Origin: an uncultured Clostridia bacterium
GTDB taxonomy: Bacteria; Bacillota; Clostridia; Christensenellales; Borkfalkiaceae
Assembly (NCBI GenBank): GCA_934271245.1
Contig: CAKQQY010000037.1
Coordinates: 1 to 15,199 of the forward strand
Length of the DNA stretch: 15,199 bases
Reading direction: 5' to 3'
Numbering within the stretch: the first letter of the stretch is position 1; each line of letters begins with the position of its first letter. Shown here piece by piece: positions 1 through 7,979 of this stretch. Under the pieces are notes generated by a model. It was given only the letters and a program-made list of their open reading frames with translations. It had not been told where the DNA came from and made no database searches. The position numbers and the translations under genes were made by a program.

Positions 1-776
1 GGATTGTTATTCCCGTACGGGTTGTTGTTGCCGTATGGCGAATTGAAAGGATTATAACCGTTGAATCTTTGTTTTAAATAATCTTCGTATTCTACTTCCT
101 TTTTATTCCTTATCGCGAACACCAGAATGTAGAAAAGCGCTGGGAAAAACACGCACAATAAAGAAAGCATAAGGTATTTTTCGGGCCAGTAACGTTTGAA
201 AATCGCAATGTAAACGAGTATGAATCCCAAGGAAGAAACCGTATTAAGGAAATACGAGAACACGTTGAGTACCAGAAGAATTTTAGACATCGCGTCGAAA
301 TTCTGATACGGATAAATTATATTTTCCACCCAGAATCTGGAATCGTAAAGGTATTGCGTGGCGTCGCCGAAATTGTTTATAGAGACGTCGCTGATATAAA
401 TTTGTCCGCCCTGAAGATAGTATCCTATAAGAGGATAGTAAGTTACAACGAAATAAGCGATTTCACAGAGTTTGCCGGCAGTGAACACGAGCAGAAGAAT
501 CAACGCGAAATCGTTGAAATTTCTGCCGAAAACGGTAATTTTTTTACATAATTTACCCGCTATATAAACCCAGGCGAACGGAACGAAACTCCAACCCGCG
601 TTTTTAGCGATTTTTTCGTCGGAATTTTTTCGCGCGAGACAATATAACCCTATCGAGCGCAACGCGTATAACGCCAGATATATCGCGGCAATAATAATTG
701 CGGCAAACAAAATCGTCGAATTGTCTAAAGGAATGCTTTTAACGGTTCCCTGAATTTCCACTATAACGCTGATCAT
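1..776 (-). CDS. Multi-pass membrane protein with Asn/Pro/Tyr/Gly-rich tail (partial, C-terminus off the window)
   Basis: An open frame runs from an ATG at 776 to the left edge, giving about 258 visible residues and no stop. AAGGAGA lies just upstream of the ATG. Hydrophobic stretches sit at roughly residues 21-48, 62-76, 90-120 and two more in the last third, so four or five membrane spans are likely. Short basic segments (ARKN near 48-51, KLCKK near 75-79) lie between them. After the last span comes a charged stretch (RNKKEVEYEDYLKQR), then a low-complexity tail with repeated PYGNNN units, encoded by an imperfect 18-nt tandem repeat at about 5-40. I do not recognise a named family, although the layout resembles small uncharacterised integral membrane proteins of Firmicutes. 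It begins 20 nt after the proS stop and is probably co-transcribed with it. Confidence 0.8.
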   Translation of the reverse strand, partial: MISVIVEIQGTVKSIPLDNSTILFAAIIIAAIYLALYALRSIGLYCLARKNSDEKIAKNAGWSFVPFAWVYIAGKLCKKITVFGRNFNDFALILLLVFTAGKLCEIAYFVVTYYPLIGYYLQGGQIYISDVSINNFGDATQYLYDSRFWVENIIYPYQNFDAMSKILLVLNVFSYFLNTVSSLGFILVYIAIFKRYWPEKYLMLSLLCVFFPALFYILVFAIRNKKEVEYEDYLKQRFNGYNPFNSPYGNNNPYGNNN

Positions 777-796
777 ATTTTCTCCTTATCGGCAGA

Positions 797-2227
797 TTAG
801 TACGCTCTTGCGAAAACCACCTTATGTTTTGCGGGTTTGCCGCAAACGGCGCATTTTTCGGGAACGCCTTCTTCGTCTACCATAACCCTTGCGGTAGCCT
901 GAGCGACTTCTTTGATTTTATCTTCGCACTCTCTGCAGCCGCACCAGCCGGCTTTGACGAAATTTTTCCCTTCCACGCCTTTTAATATACCGTCAACGGA
1001 ATCGGCTTCCACTATTTTGGAATCTCTTCTTTCTCTCGATTTAACGAGCATATCTTTCTGAATGGTATCGAGAAGAGCGGTAACCGTTCCGGTAAGATTA
1101 TCGAGCGATACTTCCTGTTTTTCGAGAGTATCTCTTCTCATAATAATCGCTTTGTTGTTTTCGATATCTCTCGGACCTATTTCTATACGTACGGGAACGC
1201 CTTTCATTTCCCATTCGTTAAACTTCCAGCCGGGACTCATATCTCTTCTGTCCACTTCGGCTCTTACGCCCGCTTTAACGAGCGCGGCTTCGAGTTCCGC
1301 CGCCTTTTCGTTTACGCCGCCTTTGTGCGCCGCGACGGGAATGATAATCGCCTGAACGGGAGCGACCTTCGGCGGAAGCACAAGTCCGCGTTTGTCGCCG
1401 TGCGCCATGATTATCGCGCCGATAAGCCTTGTGGAAGTTCCCCAGGACGTCGTATATCCGTATTTGAGAGTTCCGTCTTTGTCGAGATATTTTATATCGA
1501 AAGATTTCGCGAAGTTCTGCCCTAAATAATGGGAAGTACCCGCTTGTAAACTCTTTCCGTCGAGCATCATCGCTTCCATACCAAAAGTAGCGACCGCGCC
1601 CGCAAACTTTTCTTTTTCCGTTTTTCTTCCGCAGATAACGGGAATGGCGAGCGTCTGTTCGGCAAAGTCTTTATAAACCTGCAACATTTTCATCGTTTCT
1701 TCCATCGCTTCTTCTTCGGTTGCGTGTACGGTATGCCCTTCCTGCCACAAAAATTCCGAGGTACGAAGGAAAGGTCTTGTGGTTTTTTCCCAACGCATAA
1801 CGTTGCACCACTGGTTCATTATAACGGGTAAATCTCTATAAGACTGTATCCATTTTGCGTACATAGTTCCGATTATCGTTTCGGAAGTAGGACGAATCGC
1901 AAGCGGTTCTTCGAGTTTTGCGCCGCCGGCGTGGGTAACTACCGCCACTTCGGGGGCGAACCCTTCTACGTGTTCGGCTTCTTTGGAAAAGAAACTCATC
2001 GGGATAAGCAACGGGAAGTATGCGTTTTTGGAACCCGCCGCTTTAAATCTCGCGTCCATATCCTTTTGTATGTTTTCCCAGATAGCGTAACCGTACGGGC
2101 GGATAACCATAGTTCCTTTAACGGGACCGTAGTCGACGAGTTCGGTTTTCAACACCACGTCGGTGTACCATTGAGTAAAATCCGCGTCTATATCGGCTAT
2201 TTGAGTCACGAATTGTTTGTCGTTCAT
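797..2227 (-). CDS. proS: Prolyl-tRNA synthetase, archaeal/eukaryal-type (no editing insertion)
   Basis: This enzyme charges tRNA-Pro with proline in the cytoplasm using ATP. The 476-residue protein shows the class IIa aminoacyl-tRNA synthetase pattern: an N-terminal motif 1 region (VIRPYGYAIWENIQ), the motif 2 region beginning RPTSETIIG and including RWEKTTRPFLRTSEFLWQEG, and motif 3 (GTSTRLIGAIIMAHGDKRG). An anticodon-binding domain follows. There is no roughly 180-residue editing insertion between motifs 2 and 3, which separates it from the long bacterial ProRS. The C-terminal extension carries C429, C431, C434, C459 and C462, a likely zinc site, and ends in the ARAY tail typical of this type. 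The start at 2227 has AAGGAGA at the right distance. A short leader and an extended -10 promoter precede it. Nothing suggests damage. Confidence 0.97.
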   Translation of the reverse strand: MNDKQFVTQIADIDADFTQWYTDVVLKTELVDYGPVKGTMVIRPYGYAIWENIQKDMDARFKAAGSKNAYFPLLIPMSFFSKEAEHVEGFAPEVAVVTHAGGAKLEEPLAIRPTSETIIGTMYAKWIQSYRDLPVIMNQWCNVMRWEKTTRPFLRTSEFLWQEGHTVHATEEEAMEETMKMLQVYKDFAEQTLAIPVICGRKTEKEKFAGAVATFGMEAMMLDGKSLQAGTSHYLGQNFAKSFDIKYLDKDGTLKYGYTTSWGTSTRLIGAIIMAHGDKRGLVLPPKVAPVQAIIIPVAAHKGGVNEKAAELEAALVKAGVRAEVDRRDMSPGWKFNEWEMKGVPVRIEIGPRDIENNKAIIMRRDTLEKQEVSLDNLTGTVTALLDTIQKDMLVKSRERRDSKIVEADSVDGILKGVEGKNFVKAGWCGCRECEDKIKEVAQATARVMVDEEGVPEKCAVCGKPAKHKVVFARAY

Positions 2228-2276
2228 ATCTTTCTCCTTATGTTAAGGTACAATATTGCATTTTATTTCATCGAAT

Positions 2277-2305
2277 ATCATACCATAGCGAGAAAATTTA
2301 TACAA
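2277..2305 (-). promoter_or_regulatory. Probable proS promoter (extended -10)
   Basis: Read on the minus strand, TATGAT (2277-2282) is preceded by TG one base upstream, an extended -10. A weak -35 (TTGTAT, 2300-2305) lies 17 bp away. The implied leader is about 40 nt, too short for a T-box riboswitch. Confidence 0.55.
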
Positions 2306-2334
2306 GTTTTTTTCTCAACTATTTATTAAAAGAC

Positions 2335-2363
2335 TTGAAAAACAAACGGTTTTATTTTATAAT
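2335..2363 (+). promoter_or_regulatory. Transketolase promoter, sigma-A type
   Basis: TTGAAA (2335-2340) and TATAAT (2358-2363) are separated by exactly 17 bp. This places transcription start near 2370 and gives a leader of about 35 nt that ends in AAGGAG at 2394-2399. It is divergent from the proS promoter, so both share a roughly 177-bp control region. Confidence 0.8.
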
Positions 2364-2404
2364 TTAGTAAACGACATGCGGTTTTTCCCGCGCAAGGAGA
2401 TAAA

Positions 2405-4378
2405 ATGAAAGAAATTCAACAACTTACGATAAACGCCATAAGAGTTTTATCTGCCGAAGCCATTCAGAAAGCGAACTCGGGTCACCCGGGGCTTCCGCTC
2501 GGCGCGGCTCCCATAGGCTACGCAGCGTATACCAACATGGTTTTCAATCCGAACGATACCCGTTTCGACAACAGAGATCGTTTCGTTCTGTCGGCAGGGC
2601 ACGGCTCTATGCTCGATTATTCTGTTCTTCACCTTTTCGGATATAAAGTAAGCATGGAAGACATAAAAAACTTCCGTCAACTCGATTCCATTGCGGCAGG
2701 TCACCCCGAATACGGCGTATGCCCCGGGGTTGAAACGAGTACAGGTCCGTTAGGTCAGGGCGTCGCCAACGCCGTAGGTATGGCTATCGCGGAAAATTAT
2801 CTCGCGAATAAATTCAACACCGAAGACTTTACTGTAGTTGACCACTACACCTACGCTCTGTGCGGCGACGGCTGTATGCAGGAAGGCATCGAAAACGAAG
2901 CGGCGTCGATAGCGGGCACCCTTAAACTCGGTAAACTTATAGTGTTTTACGACGATAACGATATAACCATCGAAGGCAATACCGACATCACTTTCAGAGA
3001 AGACGTCGGTAAACGTCACGAAGCGCTCGGCTGGCAGGTATTAAAAGTAAACGACGTGAACGATATAAACGCTTTAAACAGAGCGATTAAAAAAGCCAAA
3101 GCGGAAAAGAACAAACCGTCTTTAATAATCGTTAAATCGGTTATAGGTTACGGTTCGGCGCTTGCCGGCAACGAAAAAGTTCACGGTTCTCCGCTCGGCG
3201 AAGAAGGACTTAAAACCTTAAAAGAAAATCTCGGGTGGAATTATCCCCCGTTCGAAGTTCCCGAAGAAGTTTACGCTCATTGCAGAAGATTCGCTTCTAA
3301 GGGAAAAAGAATAGAAAGAGAATGGAAAAAGACTTTTAAAGCGTATAAAGAAAAGTATCCCGCTCTCGCCGCAGAATACGAACAATGGATGAGCGGAAAG
3401 GTTAAAAACCTTGAAAACATCGAAGAATTGTGGCAGTACGAAAAAGACGACGCTTCGAGAAATTACGGCAATATCGTTCTCAATAAGATAGCGAAATACG
3501 TTCCGAATTTAATCGGCGGCAGCGCGGACCTTGCTTCCGCCAACAAAACGTATATGAAAGGAAAGGGCGACTTCTTACCCGAAAACAAGACGGGCGCGAA
3601 TATGCACTTCGGCATAAGAGAACACGCCATGGCGGCTATAAGCAACGGCATGTATCTGCACGGCGGGCTTATAAATTACTGCGCGACTTTCGCCGTTTTC
3701 TCCGATTATATGAAGAACGCGATGAGAATGTCGGCTATAATGGAAATCCCAGTTACCTACATTTTAACTCACGATTCGATAGGCGTCGGCGAAGACGGAC
3801 CGACCCACCAACCCATCGAACAACTCGCCGGACTTCGCGCGATGCCGAACATGAAAGTGTTCCGTCCGTGCGACGGAAGAGAAACGACGGCGGCGTACGT
3901 TTCGGCGTTTAACGGCAAAGAACCGACGGCGATTTTCCTTTCGAGACAGACTATCCCCATGATAGAAGGTACTGGCAAAAACGCGCTTAAAGGCGGCTAT
4001 ATTCTTTCCGATTCGGAAGGCAAACCCGACGCTATAATTATCGCTTCAGGCAGCGAAGTAAGCGTTGCGATGAAAGCGAAAACCTTGTTAAAATCTGACG
4101 GAATCGACGTAAGAGTAGTTTCGATGCCGTGTATGGAATTATTTGAAAAACAATCGGAATCTTATAAAAACAAGGTTCTCCCCGCGACCGTAACCGCGAG
4201 AGTGGCGGTAGAAGCGGCGGCTTCTTTAAGTTGGTATAAGTACGTAGGTTTAACGGGAAAAGTGGTCGGAATAGACCGTTTCGGTCAATCCGCGCCCGCG
4301 ACGAAATTATTCGAAAAATTCGGCTTCACCCCCGAAAACGTTGCGGAAAAAGTTAAAGAAACGATAGCAAATAACTAA
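2405..4378 (+). CDS. tkt: Transketolase
   Basis: Transfers two-carbon ketol units between sugar phosphates in the non-oxidative pentose phosphate pathway, using thiamine diphosphate and a divalent metal. At 657 residues it has the full length of single-chain transketolases, not the split form. The N-terminal TPP domain carries the conserved histidines in SGHPG (H27), GHGS (H66) and AGHPE (H100), and the metal/diphosphate motif GDG at 154-156 with its partner Asn near 185. The central domain has GIREH with catalytic Glu at 406. EDGPTHQP follows, and a C-terminal transketolase domain ends the protein. It is transcribed alone, divergent from proS, from a near-consensus promoter, and ends at a strong hairpin terminator. 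It may serve general pentose supply rather than the neighbouring sugar operon specifically. Confidence 0.97.
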   Translation: MKEIQQLTINAIRVLSAEAIQKANSGHPGLPLGAAPIGYAAYTNMVFNPNDTRFDNRDRFVLSAGHGSMLDYSVLHLFGYKVSMEDIKNFRQLDSIAAGHPEYGVCPGVETSTGPLGQGVANAVGMAIAENYLANKFNTEDFTVVDHYTYALCGDGCMQEGIENEAASIAGTLKLGKLIVFYDDNDITIEGNTDITFREDVGKRHEALGWQVLKVNDVNDINALNRAIKKAKAEKNKPSLIIVKSVIGYGSALAGNEKVHGSPLGEEGLKTLKENLGWNYPPFEVPEEVYAHCRRFASKGKRIEREWKKTFKAYKEKYPALAAEYEQWMSGKVKNLENIEELWQYEKDDASRNYGNIVLNKIAKYVPNLIGGSADLASANKTYMKGKGDFLPENKTGANMHFGIREHAMAAISNGMYLHGGLINYCATFAVFSDYMKNAMRMSAIMEIPVTYILTHDSIGVGEDGPTHQPIEQLAGLRAMPNMKVFRPCDGRETTAAYVSAFNGKEPTAIFLSRQTIPMIEGTGKNALKGGYILSDSEGKPDAIIIASGSEVSVAMKAKTLLKSDGIDVRVVSMPCMELFEKQSESYKNKVLPATVTARVAVEAAASLSWYKYVGLTGKVVGIDRFGQSAPATKLFEKFGFTPENVAEKVKETIANN

Positions 4379-4400
4379 CGATTTTAACCATTAAAAATCA

Positions 4401-4432
4401 AAAAAGACGGAATTTAAAATTCCGTCTTTTTC
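4401..4432. terminator. Symmetric rho-independent terminator after transketolase
   Basis: Nine-bp arms, gacggaatt (4406-4414) and aattccgtc (4418-4426), flank a 3-nt loop. The stem is extended by an A-run upstream and a T-run downstream. Being A/T-symmetric it can stop transcription from both sides, that is, from transketolase and from the minus-strand remnant ORF. Confidence 0.9.
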
Positions 4433-4539
4433 TTTTTGCCGTTATTTTATCAGTATTTTACTGACGATTTTACGTGTTTTTTATTCTCACGAAAAACCGT
4501 AAAAAATCGCTTTTTTTGTAAAAATCGGCATTTTCGCCT

Positions 4540-4761
4540 TTATTTATCTGACGATTTTCTTCTTTTAATCATTATCGCCGCAGCAATTAAAGCGAGCGCC
4601 GAGACGAGAGCGGATAGCGACGTGACGTTGCCGCCGAACACCGCTCTGTCCTGTATTATGACCGTTTTTACGCCCCGTCTTGCAGCCGCTATAGCGCAGC
4701 ACAGCCCTGCCATTCCGCCGCCTATTACGCACAATTCGGTATCATACGTTTTAGTTTTCAT
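4540..4761 (-). pseudogene. Remnant: N-terminal FAD-binding fold joined to a membrane-anchor-like tail
   Basis: The 73-residue frame starts with a dinucleotide-binding fold: CVIGGGMAGLCCAIAAARRG (residues 11-30), a second strand VKTVIIQ, then DRAVFGGN (38-45). This matches the start of FAD-dependent oxidoreductases of the FAD_oxidored type, which normally run to several hundred residues and continue after GGN with catalytic parts. Here, from about residue 48, it changes at once to a hydrophobic helix (SALVSALALIAAAIMI, 50-65) and a basic end (KRRKSSDK), which looks like the C-terminal anchor of a surface or secreted protein. My reading is an in-frame internal deletion or a fusion of two gene ends. 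AAAAGGAG precedes the ATG, so it may still be translated, but no promoter is evident and it lies beyond the operon's terminator. A genuine short protein cannot be excluded. Confidence 0.55.
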
Positions 4762-4768
4762 GTTATTC

Positions 4769-4809
4769 TCCTTTTTACCTATTTTAAAGAAGAAAATTCC
4801 TTTTTACCT
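4769..4809 (-). repeat. 12-bp direct repeat at the remnant's ribosome binding site
   Basis: The minus-strand sequence AGGTAAAAAGGA occurs twice, at 4769-4780 and 4798-4809, with starts 29 bp apart. The copy nearer the ATG supplies the AAAAGGAG of the remnant ORF. The other lies just past the operon terminator hairpin. Confidence 0.6.
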
Positions 4810-4810
4810 T

Positions 4811-4843
4811 AAAAATCTTGCAATCACCGATTGCAAGATTTTT
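4811..4843 (-). terminator. Terminator of the nine-gene operon (15-bp perfect stem)
   Basis: aaaaatcttgcaatc (4811-4825) and gattgcaagattttt (4829-4843) form a perfect 15-bp stem with a 3-nt loop. It begins 31 nt past the stop of the PfkB kinase gene. On the minus strand the 3' arm ends in five Ts. The plus-strand flank is also T-rich, so it may work in both directions. Confidence 0.85.
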
Positions 4844-4874
4844 ATGTTTTTATCTGTTTTTTTATCGTTTTTGG

Positions 4875-5753
4875 CTATTTTAAGGAAAATTGTTTAAATT
4901 CTATTCCCCTGAGTCCTTTCTGACTGCATTTATACGCGGCGACTTTTTTAGCGAATTCGCATGCGTTCTCTATATTTTTTCCGCTTAAATACGCCGCTAA
5001 AAACGCCCCGTGGAAAGTATCGCCCGCGCCGTTGGTGTCTATTGCTTCAACCTTTACGCTATCGTATTTACGAAGGTCGCCGTTTTCGGTAAAACAGTAT
5101 CCGCCGCGGCTTCCGTCGGTTACGACGAAAACTTCCGGTTTATACTTTTCGTACGTCTTTTTCGCCGCGGTTACAAGGTCCTTTTCGCCCGTAAGCCCCG
5201 TAACGAATTCCGCCGACGGGATAAGTATATCCGCGTAAGGCAACAGTTTCTCTATGCCGTCGTATAATCCCCCTGCGTCAAGGCTTACTTTTACGCCGTT
5301 CTCTTTGGCGATTTTCGCCGCCTTTATAGCGCAATTCAAGTAATTGCCGTCTAAATGCAGAGCGTCCGACCCCGCGATTTTATCCGTTTTAAGCAAATTC
5401 GGGTCGTCGGGTACGCTTCCGCGGTCAAAAAGTATGGTTCTCGTTTTATCCTTTTCAGATAAAATTATATACGAAGTAAACGATTTTGCGTTTTTTACTT
5501 TTACCGCGCTTTCCGTATTCACGCCGTATTTAACGAAGTCGCTTAGAAGATAATCCGCTGCGGCATCGTCGCCGAAAAGACCGACGGCGGAACAATCCGC
5601 CCCTAATTTTTCGGCTATTACGAGCGCGTTGCCTACCGGTCCGCCGCCCGAAACAAACACTTCTTTCGCTTTTCTTTTAGTGTCTTCGACGGGATAACTT
5701 TCGCTTATTATAAGCGTGTCGAACACACACGCGCCGAGTCCCGTGATTTTCAT
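4875..5753 (-). CDS. PfkB-family carbohydrate kinase (ribokinase-like)
   Basis: Predicted to transfer phosphate from ATP to a hydroxyl of a ketose or sugar acid. The 292-residue protein has the family's N-terminal glycine motif GGGPVGNA (36-43), which lines the sugar pocket, and the C-terminal signature DTNGAGD at 239-245. D245 there is the expected catalytic base and GAG the anion hole. The middle part (DKTRTILFDRG, then a DALHLDGN strand) is reminiscent of ketohexokinase and sulfofructose-kinase-like members. It is shorter than typical IolC (about 325 residues), so inositol-pathway DKG kinase is possible but not shown. The start overlaps the aldolase stop by four bases (ATGA), a sign of translational coupling. 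Kinase beside class II aldolase suggests that the kinase product is the aldolase substrate. It is the last gene of the operon. Confidence 0.93.
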   Translation of the reverse strand: MKITGLGACVFDTLIISESYPVEDTKRKAKEVFVSGGGPVGNALVIAEKLGADCSAVGLFGDDAAADYLLSDFVKYGVNTESAVKVKNAKSFTSYIILSEKDKTRTILFDRGSVPDDPNLLKTDKIAGSDALHLDGNYLNCAIKAAKIAKENGVKVSLDAGGLYDGIEKLLPYADILIPSAEFVTGLTGEKDLVTAAKKTYEKYKPEVFVVTDGSRGGYCFTENGDLRKYDSVKVEAIDTNGAGDTFHGAFLAAYLSGKNIENACEFAKKVAAYKCSQKGLRGIEFKQFSLK

Positions 5754-6577
5754 ATTCCGTTTTCCGCCCCTAAAAGTTCTATTTTGCTTTCGGCAAACTT
5801 TTTAACGGCTTCGATAGGTCCTGCCATAAAAAGGTCTACCGCCACTTTGCTTCTGTCGGTTTTGAATATTTCGTCTAAATAAGAGTAGCACAAATCCGTT
5901 CCGAAGTTGACCTTTCTTATTCCCGCTTTTATAGCCGCCTTTACCTGCTCGTCGGGGACACCGCTTCCGCCGTGCAGAACGAGATAGGCGTTAGTCTTGT
6001 TCTTTATCTCTTTTATCCTTTCGATTGCAAGGACGGGCGCTTTTTTATATCTGCCGTGCGCCGTGCCTACCGCTATCGCAAGCGCGGTTACCCCCGTTTC
6101 TTTTACGTATTTTGCGGCGTCTATCGGGTCAGTGTAGTCTTCGGGTACGCCGTCGGCGGCTTTACCTATCGCGCCGAGTTCCCCTTCTACGCCGATTTTA
6201 AGAGCGGAACATTCTTCTACCGCTTTACGGGTGTTTTTTACGTTTTCTTCGAAACTTAATCTCGAAAAATCCACCATTATGCCCGTCGCGCCGTTTTTAA
6301 GCGCGTTTTCCATTGCGGCAAACCCCGAGCCGTGGTCTAAGTGCATACATACGGGAACGAAAGATTTTTCCGCCGCCGCTTTTATTACCGGCGCGAGATA
6401 ATCGGCTATGCCCGTTTCCGCAAGTCTTGAATAAAACTGCATTATTACGGGGGATTTCTTCTCTTCCGCCGCCTTTATTACCCCCATTACCGTTTCCATA
6501 TCGTAAACGTTGAACGCGGGGATTGCAAACCCTTTCTTTTCGCCTATACTTAAAATTTCCTGTAAAGTTACCAGCAT
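5750..6577 (-). CDS. Class II (zinc) fructose-bisphosphate-type aldolase
   Basis: Expected to split a ketose phosphate or keto-acid phosphate into DHAP and an aldehyde, as FbaA, GatY/KbaY and IolJ do. I chose the ATG at 6577 (275 residues, MLVTLQEIL). It matches the usual family start and lies just past the previous stop, with AAGGCGG upstream. A TTG at 6598 would add seven residues. Visible sites are HLDHG (H79, catalytic D81, zinc ligand H82), EGELGAIG (E133), GTAHG with zinc ligand H174, LHGGSG with H202 and the phosphate loop, and NFGTD. Position 103-106 reads DFSR, where many relatives have DGS-H, so the substrate may not be fructose bisphosphate. Its context (IolB-family protein, PfkB kinase) resembles IolJ, which cuts 5-keto-2-deoxygluconate 6-phosphate to DHAP and malonate semialdehyde. 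The substrate remains inference. Confidence 0.93.
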   Translation of the reverse strand: MLVTLQEILSIGEKKGFAIPAFNVYDMETVMGVIKAAEEKKSPVIMQFYSRLAETGIADYLAPVIKAAAEKSFVPVCMHLDHGSGFAAMENALKNGATGIMVDFSRLSFEENVKNTRKAVEECSALKIGVEGELGAIGKAADGVPEDYTDPIDAAKYVKETGVTALAIAVGTAHGRYKKAPVLAIERIKEIKNKTNAYLVLHGGSGVPDEQVKAAIKAGIRKVNFGTDLCYSYLDEIFKTDRSKVAVDLFMAGPIEAVKKFAESKIELLGAENGI

Positions 6578-6581
6578 TTTA

Positions 6582-7979
6582 TTATTCCGCCTTGTCAAAT
6601 TTTATTTCGTCGTTATATTTACAGAACTCTTCGAGTTCGTCCACGTAATCGCCCGGGATTTCCGTCATATGATGTATATACGGTCCTTCTATTATCTTTC
6701 TTTCGAGTTTCGGCAAGTCCTTAAACTGCGCCCACATATATGTTCCGAAAGTTTTGGGTCCTTCGCACGTTGTGAACTTTCCGCCTAAAAGGTAGTACTT
6801 TCCCCTTTCGCACTGGAATCTCGCTATCGTGTATTCGCCGTCCTTTAACTTGAAACTCGGTTTGGTATTATATAAATAAGGTTTTACCTTTTCGTCTTTA
6901 TATTCGAGCGGGAACGGTCCGCAATGCCATAACAGTTCGGCGTTGTCGTTTTCGGGGTGACGGCAGGTAAATTCACCTTGTATGGGTTTACACTTTCCGC
7001 GGCTTGCCGACATAAGCAACACGTTGGTTATCGTCATGTGCATATCCCATTCGCACGTTACGAATATCCCTTTTTCGGCAAGCAGGCACATGGCAAGGCA
7101 AGGATTCGCTTCCCAACCTAAATTTATGCCCGTCCAGCATTCAGCCGATATTATATTGCAATCGTTTTTAATTGCGAGATTTTCGTAATAATACGCTATT
7201 GCGAGCATTTTTTTAAGATACTCGTCGGAAAGGTTTCCGCAATCGAACGTTTCTTTTAGTTTTACAAGGTCTTTTTCCAAATCTTCCTGTCGTTCGGCGT
7301 ATATCTCTTTCAAATCGTTTAACGCTTCCGCAAGATTGAATATTTTTACCTTTAAGCCGAATTTTTCCGCAAGTTCCAGTTCGTTATACATTATCGAACT
7401 GAACGGTTTTATTCTCGCGCCTACCTGCAATACCGTAAGGTTATGAAAGTTTTTCACCATGGTAGCGACGGACATAAACTTTTTTATGCCTTTATCGAAA
7501 GTTTCCGTTTCTATATCGCAGTTTTCTATATAAGAAAATTTTACGTTCGCGCGCTTTAACTGTTTGCTTAACGCGAACAATCCGCATTGCGTGTCGGTAT
7601 ACCTTATATCGTTTGTGAAATTTCTGTCGCGCGGTCCCCACAATAAAGTCGGCAAATTAAGTTCGCCTGCGACGCGCCCTACGACGTTTTCCATACCGAA
7701 ATTGCAGTTTACTACAAACAGCGCGTTTATACCGCTGTCCTTAAAATATTTTACTACTTTTTCGCAGTCTTCTTCTAAAAAAAGCGTGCCTTCGTCGTTA
7801 AGAAAGTCTATATCGACGAATTCCGTCTGCGCGTCGGTGTAGCGTTCTTTTATATACTTTACGCATTTACGTTTATTCTCGACGGCGTAGTCGCTCTGGA
7901 ATATTCCTATCCTTTTGGGCGGCTCTTTTATCCAGCGCCTTACCGGCAATATTCCTATCTTTAAGTCATAGTTCAACAT
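6582..7979 (-). CDS. L-fucose/L-arabinose isomerase-like protein
   Basis: Probably a metal-dependent aldose-ketose isomerase of the fucose/arabinose isomerase superfamily, 465 residues. The N-terminal half is made of two Rossmann-like alpha/beta domains, as in that family. The conserved part is C-terminal: SAECW (E280), ANPCLAM followed by KGIFVTCEWDMH (E310, D312), and LWHCGPFP (H352). These line up with the Glu, Asp/Glu and His that hold the metal in FucI and AraA. It is shorter than E. coli FucI and too divergent to name a sugar. The gene overlaps the end of the Etf gene by 14 nt and has its own AAAGGAG inside that overlap. The aldolase gene follows after 4 nt. A ketose made here could be phosphorylated by either of the two kinases and cut by the aldolase. 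Confidence 0.85.
   Translation of the reverse strand: MLNYDLKIGILPVRRWIKEPPKRIGIFQSDYAVENKRKCVKYIKERYTDAQTEFVDIDFLNDEGTLFLEEDCEKVVKYFKDSGINALFVVNCNFGMENVVGRVAGELNLPTLLWGPRDRNFTNDIRYTDTQCGLFALSKQLKRANVKFSYIENCDIETETFDKGIKKFMSVATMVKNFHNLTVLQVGARIKPFSSIMYNELELAEKFGLKVKIFNLAEALNDLKEIYAERQEDLEKDLVKLKETFDCGNLSDEYLKKMLAIAYYYENLAIKNDCNIISAECWTGINLGWEANPCLAMCLLAEKGIFVTCEWDMHMTITNVLLMSASRGKCKPIQGEFTCRHPENDNAELLWHCGPFPLEYKDEKVKPYLYNTKPSFKLKDGEYTIARFQCERGKYYLLGGKFTTCEGPKTFGTYMWAQFKDLPKLERKIIEGPYIHHMTEIPGDYVDELEEFCKYNDEIKFDKAE

Noticed and set aside
2228..2404. Possible T-box or other riboswitch ahead of proS, and a small GCGG/CCGC hairpin in the transketolase leader (2378-2391)
   Set aside because: The proS leader is only about 40 nt, far too short for a T-box. 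The transketolase hairpin has a 4-bp stem and no other supporting structure.
4436..4897. Plus-strand 153-codon frame
   Set aside because: It runs across the minus-strand remnant, the operon terminator hairpin and the end of the kinase gene, and has a low-complexity composition.
6575..6598. TTG at 6598 as the aldolase start
   Set aside because: It would overlap the isomerase gene and add MTRRNNK, which is unlike the family. The ATG at 6577 gives the usual MLVTLQEI start with AAGGCGG upstream.
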